DNA of 64,000 nt from an uncultured Flavobacteriales bacterium (GTDB lineage: Bacteria; Bacteroidota; Bacteroidia; Flavobacteriales_G; Salibacteraceae), in contig CAJIZE010000001.1 in NCBI GenBank assembly GCA_905181855.1, forward strand, positions 32,643-96,642, written 5' to 3'. Each line of letters begins with the position of its first letter. Position 1 is the first letter of the stretch. The notes beneath the pieces are model-generated. The model was not told the origin of the DNA and searched no databases. It worked only from the letters and a program-made list of their open reading frames with translations. The position numbers were made by a program, and so were the translations under genes. Shown here piece by piece: positions 1-13,100 of this stretch.

Positions 1-1
1 T

Positions 2-682
2 AAATGGGTGGAGAAAAGAAACGGAACCTACCAAAGTGAGTTGCAACATATGGGAACGCCAGCTCATGCTTTTGGTCTTGGTTCAAACGATGAAGTATCA
101 ATGGGTACAAACCCACCTTCATCAAGCGTGATGACCTTGGTTAGTTTGGATACCGATATGTTAAAATCGCGAAAGCCAAACAACCGTAAAGTGGTTTTAA
201 ACGGAATTAAAATAAAGGTGCTTTCTGAAAACCAAGATGGAAGTATTACGGTTGAGGTAGGTTACAACAACACCACGATTAACGAAAACCAAAGATGGTG
301 TGCTGATAGTATTGTGCTGCCCAACATAAAGCAAAACGAGCCTAGTTTAGTGTTGGTCGAAGGCAAAACCATTCGAATAGATAGAGGGTTTACGCCTACC
401 AGAGTATCAAATCCGGATACGCTTAACCACCAAACCCTTTTTACCTTGCCAACCACTTTTACAATTGCTGAAAACAGCACGGTTCAGTTGAATAAAAAAG
501 CAGGGTTAGAGTTGAGGAATAAATCAACAATGATTTTAAAAAGTGGAAGCACTTTGAATCTTCACCGAAGAGCAAACCTTATAGTATCTGATGACTCCAG
601 AATAATTCTTGAAGATGGAGCAAACATCAACCATAAATCAAGACGGAAAGCTAAAAAGCTTGCCTTCTTATTTGAACTGTAG
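2..682 (+). CDS. C-terminal part of an unidentified protein (5' end outside window)
   Basis: The reading frame is open to the left edge, so this is probably the tail of a longer protein; the GTG at 8 is not a convincing start. The visible 226 residues include an acidic and polar middle part and, near residues 160-210, a run of short alternating hydrophobic strands (STVQLN, LELRN, MILKS, LIVSD, RIILED) that looks like a beta-solenoid or beta-helix edge. There is no sorting-domain signature at the C-terminus. The family is not recognised. It is convergent with rseP, whose stop lies only 14 bp away. A secreted or surface protein is a guess from composition only. Confidence 0.6.
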   Translation, partial: KWVEKRNGTYQSELQHMGTPAHAFGLGSNDEVSMGTNPPSSSVMTLVSLDTDMLKSRKPNNRKVVLNGIKIKVLSENQDGSITVEVGYNNTTINENQRWCADSIVLPNIKQNEPSLVLVEGKTIRIDRGFTPTRVSNPDTLNHQTLFTLPTTFTIAENSTVQLNKKAGLELRNKSTMILKSGSTLNLHRRANLIVSDDSRIILEDGANINHKSRRKAKKLAFLFEL

Positions 683-696
683 TTTCTCTTTTGGGG

Positions 697-2037
697 TTAT
701 TTAAACAACCTAAACAAGTCGTTTCCGTTGGCAAACAACAACAACGAAATCAACAATACAAAGCCTGCTAATTGAGCGTACTCCATAAATTTATCGCCCG
801 GTTTACGGCCCGAAATCATTTCGTAGAGTAAGAACATTACATGACCGCCATCCAAAGCCGGAATAGGTAAAATGTTCATGAACGCTAATATGATGGAAAG
901 AAAAGCTGTGATTTCCCAGAAGGCTTGCCAGTTCCATGATGAAGGAAACAAACCACCCAAAGCACCAAAACCACCCAAGCCTTTGTAAGCGCCGGTGTCG
1001 GGGTTCAGAATCAATTTAAATTGACGAACATAAGAACCTAGTTTATCAAGAGCTTTGTTTATTCCCGCAGGAAAAGAAGCTAATAAACCGTATTTTAAAC
1101 TCGCAAATTCGTAAATACCTAATCTTTCTAAATTCTTATAGTTTACAAATCCAGTGTTGAAACCAATTTGATTTAGATCATTAATAAACAAATCCAGCTC
1201 AACATTTTCACTATCTCTGATCACCCCAACCATAGCATTTTCATTGGTGTAATTTTTTAACTCCATCTGAAGCTGATCGTAGTATTTCACCTCTTTACCA
1301 TTTACTGAAACAATTTGATCTTTCGGTAAAATCAAACCAACGTTTTCTGACTCAGGAGATACTTGAGCAACAATAGTTGGAATACGAGCATATACTATTT
1401 GACGTGCATCGTTGTCGATTAAATTTTCGATGAAATCTTCAGGAACATCAATAGAAATTATTGAGCCGTTTCGTTCAATTTCCATTGCTCCACCATAAAG
1501 CATTTCGGGCATAACATCGCCTAGCTTTTCAATTTTGGTGTTGTTGATTGATAAAATTTTATCGCCGTTCATTAAACCTACTTCATAAGCCATGCTGTCA
1601 ACACACCAAATTCCGTCGGTTAGGTTTTCATTAGGTAAATATTTTTCGCCCCAAACAAACAAAGTCATTGAGTAAATAAACATAGCTAAAAGCAAGTTTA
1701 CTGTAACTCCACCAACCATAATAATTAGTCGTTGCCAAGTAGGTTTTGATCTAAATTCATCTGGTTTTGGAGGTAAAGCCATTTGCTCTTTGTCCATGCT
1801 CTCATCAATCATTCCGGCAATTTTTACATAGCCTCCAAGTGGCAACCATCCAATACCGTATTCGGTATCGCCTCGTTTAAATTTAAATAGCGAAAACCAA
1901 GGATCAAAAAATAAGTAAAATTTTTCTACTCGGGTTTTAAAAAGCTTAGCAGGTATAAAGTGCCCAAGTTCGTGCAGAACCACCAATATTGATAAACTAG
2001 CAATTAGCTGAACTGCTTTTATAAAAAAATCTTCCAT
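697..2037 (-). CDS. rseP: RIP metalloprotease RseP (site-2 protease, M50B)
   Basis: Intramembrane zinc metalloprotease of 446 residues that cleaves membrane-anchored anti-sigma factors and leftover signal peptides in the inner membrane. The HExxH motif (HELGH, residues 22-26) sits in the first membrane helix and the second zinc-ligand motif LDGGH is at about 395-399 in the third. The middle part (about 130-290) is periplasmic and would hold PDZ domains; GDKILSINN fits a PDZ carboxylate-binding region. The length is normal for the family. It lies 3 bp downstream of dxr on the same strand, a conserved dxr-rseP pairing, and is probably cotranscribed. Confidence 0.95.
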   Translation of the reverse strand: MEDFFIKAVQLIASLSILVVLHELGHFIPAKLFKTRVEKFYLFFDPWFSLFKFKRGDTEYGIGWLPLGGYVKIAGMIDESMDKEQMALPPKPDEFRSKPTWQRLIIMVGGVTVNLLLAMFIYSMTLFVWGEKYLPNENLTDGIWCVDSMAYEVGLMNGDKILSINNTKIEKLGDVMPEMLYGGAMEIERNGSIISIDVPEDFIENLIDNDARQIVYARIPTIVAQVSPESENVGLILPKDQIVSVNGKEVKYYDQLQMELKNYTNENAMVGVIRDSENVELDLFINDLNQIGFNTGFVNYKNLERLGIYEFASLKYGLLASFPAGINKALDKLGSYVRQFKLILNPDTGAYKGLGGFGALGGLFPSSWNWQAFWEITAFLSIILAFMNILPIPALDGGHVMFLLYEMISGRKPGDKFMEYAQLAGFVLLISLLLFANGNDLFRLFK

Positions 2038-2040
2038 TAC

Positions 2041-3201
2041 TTATATTAAATCGTTTGCAATTTTACGAGCCTCTGTGTCGGTTTCAACATATTGCTCGTA
2101 GGTAGGTTTGTTGATAAATACAACTTTGTCCATTGTTTGTTCAATTACTTCTGGCATCCTTAAAAACGATATTTTATCGTGTAAAAAAGCATCAACTACA
2201 ACTTCGTTGGCAGCATTTAAAACACAGGCGCTATTGCCTCCTTTGATCAATGCATCAAACGCCAATTGTAAATTTTTAAACGTTTTTATATCTGGTTTTT
2301 CGAACGATAAATTCGGATAATCCATAAAGTTAAAACGTGCGAAACTCGATTTCATTCTATCTGGATAAGCCATAGCGTATTGAATAGGTAATTTCATATC
2401 AGGCAAACCCATCTGAGCTTTCATAGATCCATCTTCAAACTGAACAATTGAATGAATTATACTTTGCGGATGAACGATAATATCGATTTGCTCGGTTTTT
2501 AAACCGAACAACCACTTTGCCTCAATTACCTCAAGCCCTTTGTTCATTAACGATGCTGAATCAATAGTGATTTTTGCACCCATATCCCAATTGGGATGTT
2601 TTAAAGCTTGTGCTTTAGTAACTTGCGATAATTGCTCCATTGAATAACCTCTAAAAGGGCCTCCTGAAGCAGTTAAATATATTTTTTCAATGGGATTGTG
2701 AAACTCACCTGCTAAGCATTGAAAAATGGCTGAATGTTCTGAATCAACAGGGTAAAGATTAACCGCTTTTTCTTTAGCTAATTTGGTGATTAAGTCGCCG
2801 GCAACAACTAAAGTTTCTTTATTGGCTAAAGCAATTTGCTTGCCTGCATTAATGGCAGAAATGGCAGGCTTTAGGCCTGCATAACCAACCATTGCGGTGA
2901 GAACAGTGTTGATGCTTTCCATCTCAACACATTGTGATACAGCCTCGGCTCCTGCATAAACCTTAATTCCTGCACCCCAAAGTGCATCGCTAACCTCTTG
3001 GTATTTGGTTTCGTCTCCAATTACCACAGCATTTGGCTTAAACTTTAAACTTTGTTCAATAAGTAGCTTATGGCTTGTATTAGCTGTTAAAAGCTCAACT
3101 GAAAAACTTTCAGATTGTTCTTCTAAAACCTCCAATGCTTGAGTTCCGATAGACCCAGTAGATCCTAGAATAGCTATTCCTCTTTTGGTATTTTCCTCCA
3201 C
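2041..3201 (-). CDS. dxr: 1-deoxy-D-xylulose 5-phosphate reductoisomerase
   Basis: Second enzyme of the MEP isoprenoid pathway; it converts DXP to MEP with NADPH. The nucleotide-binding GSTGSIG motif is near the N-terminus, followed by the family blocks ANKE, PVDSEH (metal and substrate binding) and ASGGPFR. The frame extends up to a TTG at 3219, but that TTG lies inside the promoter -7 element (3217-3224). The GTG at 3201 is therefore chosen, giving 386 residues beginning about 10 residues before GSTGSIG, the usual length. It is first in an operon with rseP. Confidence 0.95.
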   Translation of the reverse strand: MEENTKRGIAILGSTGSIGTQALEVLEEQSESFSVELLTANTSHKLLIEQSLKFKPNAVVIGDETKYQEVSDALWGAGIKVYAGAEAVSQCVEMESINTVLTAMVGYAGLKPAISAINAGKQIALANKETLVVAGDLITKLAKEKAVNLYPVDSEHSAIFQCLAGEFHNPIEKIYLTASGGPFRGYSMEQLSQVTKAQALKHPNWDMGAKITIDSASLMNKGLEVIEAKWLFGLKTEQIDIIVHPQSIIHSIVQFEDGSMKAQMGLPDMKLPIQYAMAYPDRMKSSFARFNFMDYPNLSFEKPDIKTFKNLQLAFDALIKGGNSACVLNAANEVVVDAFLHDKISFLRMPEVIEQTMDKVVFINKPTYEQYVETDTEARKIANDLI

Positions 3202-3216
3202 GTTTTTCAAAGTCGG

Positions 3217-3224
3217 CAAAGGTA
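3217..3224 (-). promoter_or_regulatory. dxr promoter, -7 element TACCTTTG
   Basis: This matches the Bacteroidota consensus TAnnTTTG on the minus strand, 15 bases before the GTG at 3201. It overlaps the upstream TTG codon and so argues against that start. Confidence 0.55.
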
Positions 3225-3319
3225 CGGTATTAACCGTAAGACTTTTTGTCGATTATTTATAGGAAACAAATTGATTTGTGAAGGTTTGTTAATTGCCTTC
3301 TAAGCTATTCAAATAAACT

Positions 3320-3366
3320 CCGTCATTGCGAATTTACAACTAGAAGGACGGGAAATGAAGTAATCT
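3320..3366. repeat. Dispersed repeat of the CGTCATTGCGA...GAAGTAATCTA type
   Basis: The stretch starts CGTCATTGCGA and ends GAAGTAATCTA, the arms of a widespread intergenic palindromic repeat of bacterial genomes, here with a diverged centre. It lies in the 510-base gap between dxr and the next ORF (3220-3729). In that gap I also see a short hairpin CCCGAAACTTCGGG near 3558 and nothing else convincing. Confidence 0.45.
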
Positions 3367-3729
3367 AACCCTGGCTTATACCGTTCAATAGCGGATAAGG
3401 CAAAACTAAGGTTGTAAGTAGTTTTGGAAAAGAAATAATTTGTGTTTTCATATTGATAAGGCAAAGATTGAGTTTCAATTTAGTTTAAAAAAGTGTAGAA
3501 CTATGCTTTTTGTTTTTTTGAAATTTGTCGTACCTTGATACAACTCTTTACAATCCCGAAACTTCGGGTCAGGTCACTCAGCAGACCAAATTTATTAAAT
3601 TGATAGGATCACAATATTAACCCAGAAACGCATCAACCCATTAACCTCATAGAAATTAACAATTCACACTTAACATCTTATTAAACAAGTAGTTTAAAGG
3701 CTCAGCTTATACCATCACTTTTGTTATAG

Positions 3730-3924
3730 ATGAGTAGAACACAAAAACCTACGTTAGGAAATTTTTTTGGAATTGGGTTAATTGCCTTGATAACTGCCTT
3801 GTTTATGGCTATTTCAGTAGCAGCGTTTTCACAAAGCTCAATGTTTGATGTTGATCAAGATGAAGTTTTTATAAGTCAGCAAACCAACAACTCACCACAG
3901 GTCATTACCGATTTGGCTTATTAA
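3730..3924 (+). CDS. Possible small membrane or secreted protein, 64 residues
   Basis: A short ORF with one clear hydrophobic segment at residues 14-34 (IGLIALITALFMAISVAAF) after a basic N-terminus, then an acidic tail. FSQ after the hydrophobic stretch could be a signal-peptidase site like that of the downstream giant protein, which would leave a 30-residue mature peptide. No family is recognised. It stands alone between dispersed repeats and the giant secreted protein, with no -7 element in the immediate upstream bases. It could be a chance ORF. Confidence 0.35.
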   Translation: MSRTQKPTLGNFFGIGLIALITALFMAISVAAFSQSSMFDVDQDEVFISQQTNNSPQVITDLAY

Positions 3925-3952
3925 CTTTCATTTAAATAATATTGAAATTTAT

Positions 3953-3997
3953 GCCGTCAGCCTGAGTGTTTCGCTTTTTGCGAAATGGACCGAAGGG
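3953..3997. repeat. Dispersed palindromic repeat (GTCAGCCTGAG...CCGAAGGG type)
   Basis: The arms resemble the common GTCAGCCTGAGC...CGAAGGG intergenic element of Bacteroidota. Its core is a perfect hairpin TTTCGC-TTTTT-GCGAAA at 3969-3985. It is intergenic, upstream of the giant gene. Confidence 0.45.
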
Positions 3998-4103
3998 TAA
4001 AGACAAATTCTTCTCAATTTGGTAATGGAAACCTTTTAAAACTTTCCTGTTAATTTTTTAAGTTTGTTTAGTGTAATCAATACACGTAACAACCTCATTT
4101 AGT

Positions 4104-7100
4104 ATGAAAAAATTATTTTTTACACTTACCCTTTTTCTGTTTACCAATCTGCTCTTTAGTCAAGTTTTTTACGATCCTGACGGTGTTCGAATTCCTGGTG
4201 ATTGGAATGCATGGACCAACTCCAATGGCATGGGAGGTAATTTTGATTTAACCAAAATATCCACGGGAACGGTGCGCTGGCAGTCTACCTTTCAATATAC
4301 AGGTACTACAGGTTTTCAAGGATTTAAATTTGTAAGTGGCGGTATTAATCCTTGGGGCAACGAATGGAGAGATCAAAATTTTGTAGTTGATTCATTGATG
4401 AGCATGTGTTGGAGTGGCGCAACATGTGGAAGCCAAAACGATTCTATCTCCGTAACCAACAACAAATACTACACGGTGAATTTTAAACATAATGATTACA
4501 CTTCAACCGATGCCATTTTTATGGAGACCAGTAGTTTGCCGGTAACAATGACCAAAGTGGAGCAGACTCTAACTACAGGTATTACACCAGCTGATTCAGT
4601 GTTTGTTGGGGTTAAACTATCAGCTAATCCGTCTACAGAAGAGAAGTTTTATTTACGCTACACAACTAATGGTTTTTCTACTTCTATTTTAAAAGAAATT
4701 ACCATTGCTTCTGACTCAGGCTTTACCTTTATTCCAGCTCAAGGTAATGGAGTAACAGTAAATTACTACGTTTTTTCTACGACCACTTCTAACCTTGGTG
4801 GCGATATCGACATGAAAACCATCAACTTAATAAACAATGGTGGCAGCAATTATTCGTACCAGTCATTTCAAGTGCCAAAAATTTTTATTACTGAAATTGC
4901 AGACCCATTAAACAGCGCAGCTTCAAGATATGTTGAGCTCTACAACGATGAAGATACAACGGTTAATTTGGGTTCAGGATGGAAACTAGGTCGATATACA
5001 AATGGAAATACGTCTCCTCAAACACCAAAAGCACTAACTGGAAGTATTCCTTCAAAAGGCCATTATTTAATTTGTGCGAATACCACAACCTTTAATACAA
5101 CTTATGGTATTAGTGCAGATCAAAATATTGGCACGGGCGGTCCAGCTGACAGCAATGGTGATGATAATATTTATTTAGAAGCGCCAAATGGAAGTGTTGT
5201 TGACTTTTTTGGAAGACCAGGTGAACAGGGCAACAGTTCAAATGGCCATTATTTTGCCGATGGCCGTGCAGAAAGAGACACCGCTGTTTCCATGCCTACA
5301 GATACTTTTATTGCGACACAATGGATCATCGCGTTAAATCAAAACGCACCATCTGATTTTGACCCAGGAGCTTGGATAGGAAACCCTACAACTGCAACAC
5401 CGGAACCAACCAACCATGTTACAGGATTGTCGGTTGATTCGATTTCGTTTACAAACGCAACACTTACCTGGATTGATGCAGATACAGGGTCGCAACAACC
5501 TGATGGATATTTATTGATAGGTGCAAGTAGCGTCAACACTTTACCAACTGTGGTTGATGCAACACCTATTATCAATGATTTAGATTTTTCGGATGGACTT
5601 TACGCCACTAACATCACTCACATTGGCGATACCCAAAGTGTTGTAATTACAGGATTAGATGCAGCTACAACATATAATTTTGAAATGTATTCGTACACAA
5701 ATTTTGGGAACGATATCGATTACAAAACAACTACGCCACCAACCCTTCAAGCAAATACGCCATCGTTAGTTTATGATACCATTCATTACGAAGGTTTTAA
5801 TAATTGTTCGGTAAACTCATTTACTACTTATGATGTTTTGGATGCCTCTGACGTATGGACATGCAACAGTTCAGGGTATATGGATATGAATGGTTTTGGA
5901 GGTTCAGATGATGAAGATTGGTTAATCTCTCCATTTTTACCGCTCTCAAATTACGATTCGGTTGTGGTTGGTTTTGCTACCAATGAAAGGTACGATGGAG
6001 CAGATTTAGAGCTTTATTTTTCATCTGACTACAACGGGTCGGCTGCCCCTGCTTCTGCAAATTGGAAAAAAATTAACATTACGTTTAACGATCAAAGCAC
6101 CAGTTCTAGTTATTCAGGATGGCACAATTATGGCATAAATGATCTAGATTCATTATCAGGAACCAGTGGTTATCTAGCTTTTAAATATACTGGCACAGCT
6201 TCAAGCTCAGAAAACTGGCAAGTGGATGATTTCTTTGTAGGTGGAACATTTCAGGCGGACTTAACGTCACCAATAGTATCAAGTGTTTACGCTGATACTT
6301 TAACAGAAATAATGGTAGTTTTTAACGAGCAGGTTTCTTCTGCTACTGCAACAAACACGTCAAATTATTCTGGAGTTCCAACTATTTCATCCGCCACTTT
6401 AAATACCCTTGGTGATAGCGTAAAATTGAATTTATCAGTTGCTTTAACGAGAGACGATTCGCTTATTGTAGCCAACATTGCTGATGTTGCTGGTAACGTA
6501 ATGGCCAAAACAGATACCATACCTTTTGTTGCTCCTATTTATATTCCTAAAACAAGGTTGTTTTTTACCGAATTAGCTGATCCGAAAAATGTATATCAGG
6601 CAAGGTTTATTGAGATTTTCAATAATGAAGATACTAGTTTAACCTTAACCGGATGGAAGATTAGATATTATTCAAATGCAAACACAAATTTTAGTAATGT
6701 ATCTCTCACTGGAACTTTGACTTCAAAGGCTATTTATACTATTGCATCTAGTAGTTCTGATTTTTTAACTCAATTTGGCTTTTCTCCAAATAGGAGCTCT
6801 GGGACTATTAATGGAAACGGAAACGATAATTATCAACTAGTAAACCCAGAAGGTGATGTAGTTGACGCATTCGGAGTTCCTGGTGAACTAGGCACCAGTT
6901 CAAATGGCCACTTATTCACAGATGGTCGAGCAGAAAGAAAGTCAACTGTTGTGAAAGGAAAAGAGATATACGATGCAAATCAATGGACCATAACCACAAA
7001 TCAAAATGCACCGGCTGATTTTGACCCAAACCTGTGGATTGGAAACCTAAGTGCTACATCTTTTGTTTTGGTTACAAACGTTAACGTAATTGATGATAAA

Positions 7101-10100
7101 ACAATTGGAATTAGGTATTCAAAACCAGTAGATCAAACAAGTGCTGAAACCATGGCAAATTACGCTGGTCTCCCTAACTTAACTAGCGCAACAAGAGCAG
7201 CTGCATTAGATTCCGTAACCTTGATTTACGCAACATCAATTAACGGAAATTTTGACACCCTTTTTATTGTAGGAATCATTGATACATCAGCAGCTCAAGA
7301 TACATTAGTACCTTACCAAGAAATCATAGAGTTTAACGGAATTACAGATAGTTTAATAATTACTGAAATAATGTACAACAACGCCGGTACTGATACCATC
7401 GAGTTTGTTGAGCTTTACAACAACAATTCTACGAGTGTTAATTTACAAGGGTTAGCTTTTGCTGATGCTTTTGACTTTACTTTTCCGAATTTCGTTTTAT
7501 CATCTGGAGGTTATGTTGCTGTTGCTGTTGACACGGCAAAATTCAAAAAGCTTTTTACAGTAAGTAATTTGTTTCAATGGGACAATCCTTCTGCAAGTGG
7601 AAGTTTATCCAACACTTCAGAAACAATTTCATTTATAAACACCAACAATCAGGTAATTGATAGTGTTAGGTACGACGATGGTTCTCCTTGGGACAATCGT
7701 GCCGATGGAGGTGGTTTTTCATTAGCATTATGTAATGTTAACGGCGACAACACATTAGCGGCTAGTTGGAAAATTTCAACCACTTATGTTGATAGCGTAA
7801 CCTTTGCGAGTCCTGGGGCTGTGAACAGTTGCCCAGTTCCGATTACCTACAACCTAACTTATAGTCCAACTAATGTTTGCGTTGGTGATAGCATTACGTT
7901 GTTCTCGAACGCAAGTGGAGGAAGCGATACCATAACATACGATTGGGGTCCTTCTTCAAACATCAGCAGCACCATTGATAATTTTGCTAACCCTAAAGTT
8001 CGAATCAATTCAGATACAACCACATTTACCCTTGAAATTACCGATGGAATCACCATAATTAATGAAACAATTTCAGTGTATGCTGGTAATGTAAAAACAA
8101 CCTATTTGGCCGATACGGTTTGCTTTGGTACAGGAGTTTTGCTTGCTGATGGCAGTTATGCTATTCAAGCCGGAACGTACAGCAATACTTTAAATTCTGC
8201 TGCTGGCTGCGACAGTATCATTATACACACGGTTGAAGTCAAAGAATCGTCTTTTGCTGTAATTCAAAATGCATCAACACCGACCATTGACACCATTTTT
8301 GATGGTGAATCGGTTTGGGGAGCCCCTGCCGCTGTTGCTGATGGAGTTGTCGGCTGGCAAGGAGTAAACACTCATAATTTATACCTATTACAAGATGCTA
8401 ATTTCTACTATTTGGCTTCTACCGCACAAGTTGCTGATTGGCAATCCTGGGCTTTTATCGTTAACAGCAAACCGGGAGGAGGTAGTGCTGATTCTTGGTC
8501 AAGAGACATTACTTATACCCACAATAATTTACCTGATTTTGTTTTTAGAGGTAACTACAATAAAACGGCAAATTATGCTGAATTTCATGAGTGGAACGGA
8601 ATAAGTTGGAGCGGTGTAGGGACACAAGCAAGTTCAACCACCTATGGCATATTAAGCAATGGCACTATCGAACTTAAAATCGCAAAAGCGAGCATTGGAA
8701 ACCCCGATAATATTGAAGTTCAATTTTACATTACAGGCGACCAAAACAGCCATGCTTCATTTGATGCCATTCCAGATGACCAAAATGCAACAGCTTGGAC
8801 CAACTCAACAACAACGTTATCGCATTATGCTCGAGCAAACAGAAAAATAACCGACTTATGTTCAAGCAGCGCCGTACAAACTTTTAATGCTTATCCTGCA
8901 GGTGGAGTTTGGTCAGGTCGAGGAATAACCAACACTACTGCTGGAACCTATAATGGTTCGGGGTTAACCAATCAATTGGATACTATAAGCTACTCAGTAA
9001 CTGGTGGCAATGGTTGCTCAATTTCATTTACTGATACTATTTCTGTTATTGCTTCACCTATCGCCAACGCAGGTATTAATGTTACGCTTTGCAGTGCAGA
9101 TTTACCATTAACTTTAGTAGCATCAGGTGGCAACTCGTTTACTTGGAACGATGGCTCAACCAACGATTCATTAATCTACATCCTAACCAGCGATTCCATT
9201 TTTATTGTTGAAGTATTGAATGGTGGCTCATGTATTGATTTTGATACCGTAATGGTTACCATTAACAACTCACCAACTGTAGAATTAGGCAACACCATTG
9301 AAATTTGTCTTGGTGATTCAGCAGAATTAAACATCGCTGCAGCTTCTAACACTGTGCTTTGGAGTACAACTTCCACAGATACTAGCTTGGTTGTTTCGCC
9401 AACAACAAGCACTGAATATTGGGTAAACATTATGACCGCGGACAATTGTGTTGCTAGCGACACCATACAGGTAAACGTAAATGCACTGCCAACGCTTACC
9501 TTACCAAACGACACTGCAGTTTGTAGCGGGGTAATTTTTGGGTTTACAGCAGCATCAAATGGATCCGTTATTTGGAGTACAGGAAATCAAGCCTTGTTTA
9601 GCGGAAACAGCCTATTTACGGAAGATACAACTTACTACGCAACTGCATCAAATGTAAAAAATTGTACCGTTCAGGATTCAATTCAAGTTGTTGTTTCACC
9701 AAATCCCGTAATTCAAATCACTGGTAAAGGAACCATACCTTATTCTGAAATAGATACCATTCAAGCAACTGTATCGAACGGAAGCGGAAGCTACAGTTAT
9801 GATTGGACACCAGGAGCCCTTTTGAATGATTCAACAACGGCATTGGTTATAACGGTTGCCTTAACTTCTATCAGCAACTTTAATCTTTTGGTTACTGACA
9901 GTAGCAGCAACTGCTCAACACCGGCAAGCTATACAACTAATATTAGCGGAGGCCCGCTGCAAATTAACCCACAAGCAAGTCCGGGGGCTATTTGTTTAGG
10001 TGACACAACACAACTAATGGCAAACATTTCTGGCGGTTCAGGAACATATTCAATAAGCTGGTCGCCATCAACCAATTTAGCATCTACAAACACTGGCAAC

Positions 10101-13100
10101 CCACAGGCGAGCCCCACACAAACAACCAATTATTACGTTACAGTAACTGATGGAATTATCTCCTTAACCGATTCGATTGCGGTAACCATAAACAGCAACC
10201 CAAGTATTTCTTTCACTGTTCAAGATGAAACGTATTGTTTTAGTCAAGATGGAGTAATAATTCCAACGGTAACAGGCGGTTTACCTCCATACAACTACTC
10301 TTGGTTAAGTATGGGTAATGTAGACACTATAGTTGGCCTGTTTAGCGGCACCTATTATTTAACAGTCCTTGACCAAAATGGCTGTGTAGACCACGATTCA
10401 GAAAGTGTAGCAAGCGTAGGTGTTTACCCAAGAGCCATTCAATCTGCATCAAATGCAATATGTCAAGGAGACTCCACTTTACTGTTTGTAAACGACCAAT
10501 TGGGGGGCACAAATTACGAGTGGTACACAGATACAGGTCAAGTTAACAATGCTTTTGATACAACTCTTTGGGTTTTTGATAATGCAAATTACCATGTGAA
10601 AATTTTCAATAGTTGCGGTACTCAATATTCCGATACCGTTTCAATTTCAATCATTCAAAACAAATTGGCGAATGTTTACGATACTATTTGCAATGGCGAT
10701 AGCTTGTTATTTAATGGTAGTTACTACTTAATGTCGGGCAATTACTCAAGTATGACTGCATCAATCGATGGTTGTGACAGCACGACGACTTTAAACCTAG
10801 TCGTTAAGTCCGCACCAAGTGTTACGTTTATTCCATTCTCGACCCCACCAATAGATGGTGTTTTTGAAGGAAATACAGACTGGAATTTATTAGCATCAAG
10901 CGATGGAGTTGCAGGTTGGTCGGGTGTAAATACAGGCAATTTGTACTTTGCGGAAGACTCTAACTATATATACTTAGCCAATACTTCTGCCATATCAAGC
11001 TGGCAATCGTGGGCATTTGCTATTAACACTAAAAGTGGTGGCGGTAGTTCAGATTCTTGGAGCCGTAACATTACAAATACGCACAACGATTTACCCGATT
11101 ACGTTTTTAGAGGCAACTATTCAGTATCAGCAAATTACGCTGAGTTTCACTCTTGGAACGGAACAAGTTGGGCCAATGTTGGAACTCAAACCTTAACCAC
11201 GGATTATAAAATTAATTCGTCTGGTTTTGTAGAAATCAGAATCATAAAATCAGCTATTAGCTATTCTTCCAGTTTTGGCGTTCAATTTTATGTGACCGGC
11301 GATAACAATGGTCATTCAACGTTTGATGCCGTTCCTAATGATCAAATTGCAACGGCTTGGACTAGCTCACCAACAACTCTATCAAACTTCGCTAACCACA
11401 GACAAGGTGTTTTGCATTTTGATTTTTGCTCAACCGATACCATTCAGCAACTACCCGGATTACCTTCTGGTGGAACGTGGGGGGGCACTGGCATTTTAAG
11501 CGGAAGTTTAGGCGCTTATAATCCCGCATTAGGAGGTTTAGTTGATACAGTAACGTATCAAATTGTAGATGCTTTTGGGTGTTCAAATTCAGCAAATATC
11601 TACATTGAGAACCATCAAAACTCTAGTGGTTCAACTCAAGTTGCCATTTGCAATGGGGATAGCATAATGTTGGGTGGGTTTCACCAATTTACTGCCGGCA
11701 GTTACCTTGATACTTTAACCAACTCTAATGGTTGCGACAGTATATTAACAACTGTATTGAGTATCATTCCTGGTAAATTGGATTCAGTAAACATTTACAT
11801 CTGTCAAGGTGATTCAATTATGTTAGGTTGGGTATACCGAACAATACCTGGGTTTTATGTTGATTCATTTACTACGAACCAGTTTTGTGATAGTATTGTA
11901 ATTACCAATTTATCAATTTTAACTTTAGATCATGATACCGCGGTTATGTCTGTTTGTCAAGGTGATTCAGCTTTTCTGGCTGGAGCTTGGCAAAGTGGAG
12001 CAGGGCTGCATACCGATACTTTAGGTAATGTTTTTGGATGCGATAGTTTAGCTATCACCAACTTGATCATTTTAACTCCAACAATCACCAACTTAAATCA
12101 AGAAAGATGTACTGGCGACAGCCTTTTCATCAACGGAAGTTGGAAGCACAATTCAGGCGTATTTTACGATACCTTAAGTTCTATAGTTGGCTGTGATTCA
12201 TTTGTGGTAACAAACTTAATAGTGTCATCACAAATAGTAGTTAATCAAAGTTTTGATGTTTGTTTTGGCGACAGCATTCAGATAAATGGCATGTATCAGA
12301 ACTTCGCAGGAGCCTATACTGATACTGCAATATCCATTTTTGGTTGCGATTCAATTACTAATACGCAGCTTTTAATTAATCCTATTAAAATCGATTCAAC
12401 ATCAATTTCAATTTGTTCTGGTCAGTCCTATTTTGTTGGTGGAGCGAATCAACCGGTTGCGGGCTGGTATTTAGATACCCTATCCACATCAAACGGTTGC
12501 GACTCGTTGGTTTATTGCAACTTGATGGTAAACCCAATTTTTAACGATACCACGTTAATTGCCATCTGTTTTGGTGATAGTATTTTGTTGGGCGGAAAAC
12601 ACCAGATCACGGCAGGTCTTTATGTTGATAGTATGTTAAGCAACTCAGGTTGCGATAGCCTTAGGTTTACCAACCTATTTGTAAATCCAATAAAACTGCT
12701 AAACGATACAGCTAAAATTTGCTTTGGCGACAGCCTGTTTGTTGGTGGTTCATACCAAACAACAGCTGGTAGTTATTCAGACACCTATTCTACTGTTTTA
12801 AGCTGCGATTCTGCAGTGAGCACTTGGTTGTTAATTGATGCGGCTCAGAACGTAACTTTGGGGTCAATAATGGCAGTTTGCGCTGATGATACTGCGTTTC
12901 AAATTACGCAAGGCTTGCCATTGGGAGGATACTACATTGGAAATTTTGTCGACAGTTCAGGCTGGTTTAATGTTCAAGGAGCAGGCACCGGTAATTTTAG
13001 TGTAACTTACATCGTGAACAATCCTTCGCTCTGTAACAACAGTGCCTCGAGTATGGTTACAATTGATTCTTTACCAGCCGTTTTGCTGCCCTTGATAGCC

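Noticed and set aside
3210..3219. TTG at 3219 as the dxr start.
   Set aside because: It lies inside the -7 promoter element and would add residues before the usual N-terminus.
9176..9514. A 112-codon frame antisense to the giant gene, and other antisense frames over 60 codons there.
   Set aside because: They are shadows of the repeat-rich coding sequence with no start signals or known domains.
11641..12840. Regularly spaced repeats that could suggest a CRISPR array.
   Set aside because: The repeats are protein-level units of about 150 bp within one open frame; the DNA copies are diverged and there are no identical short repeats with unique spacers.
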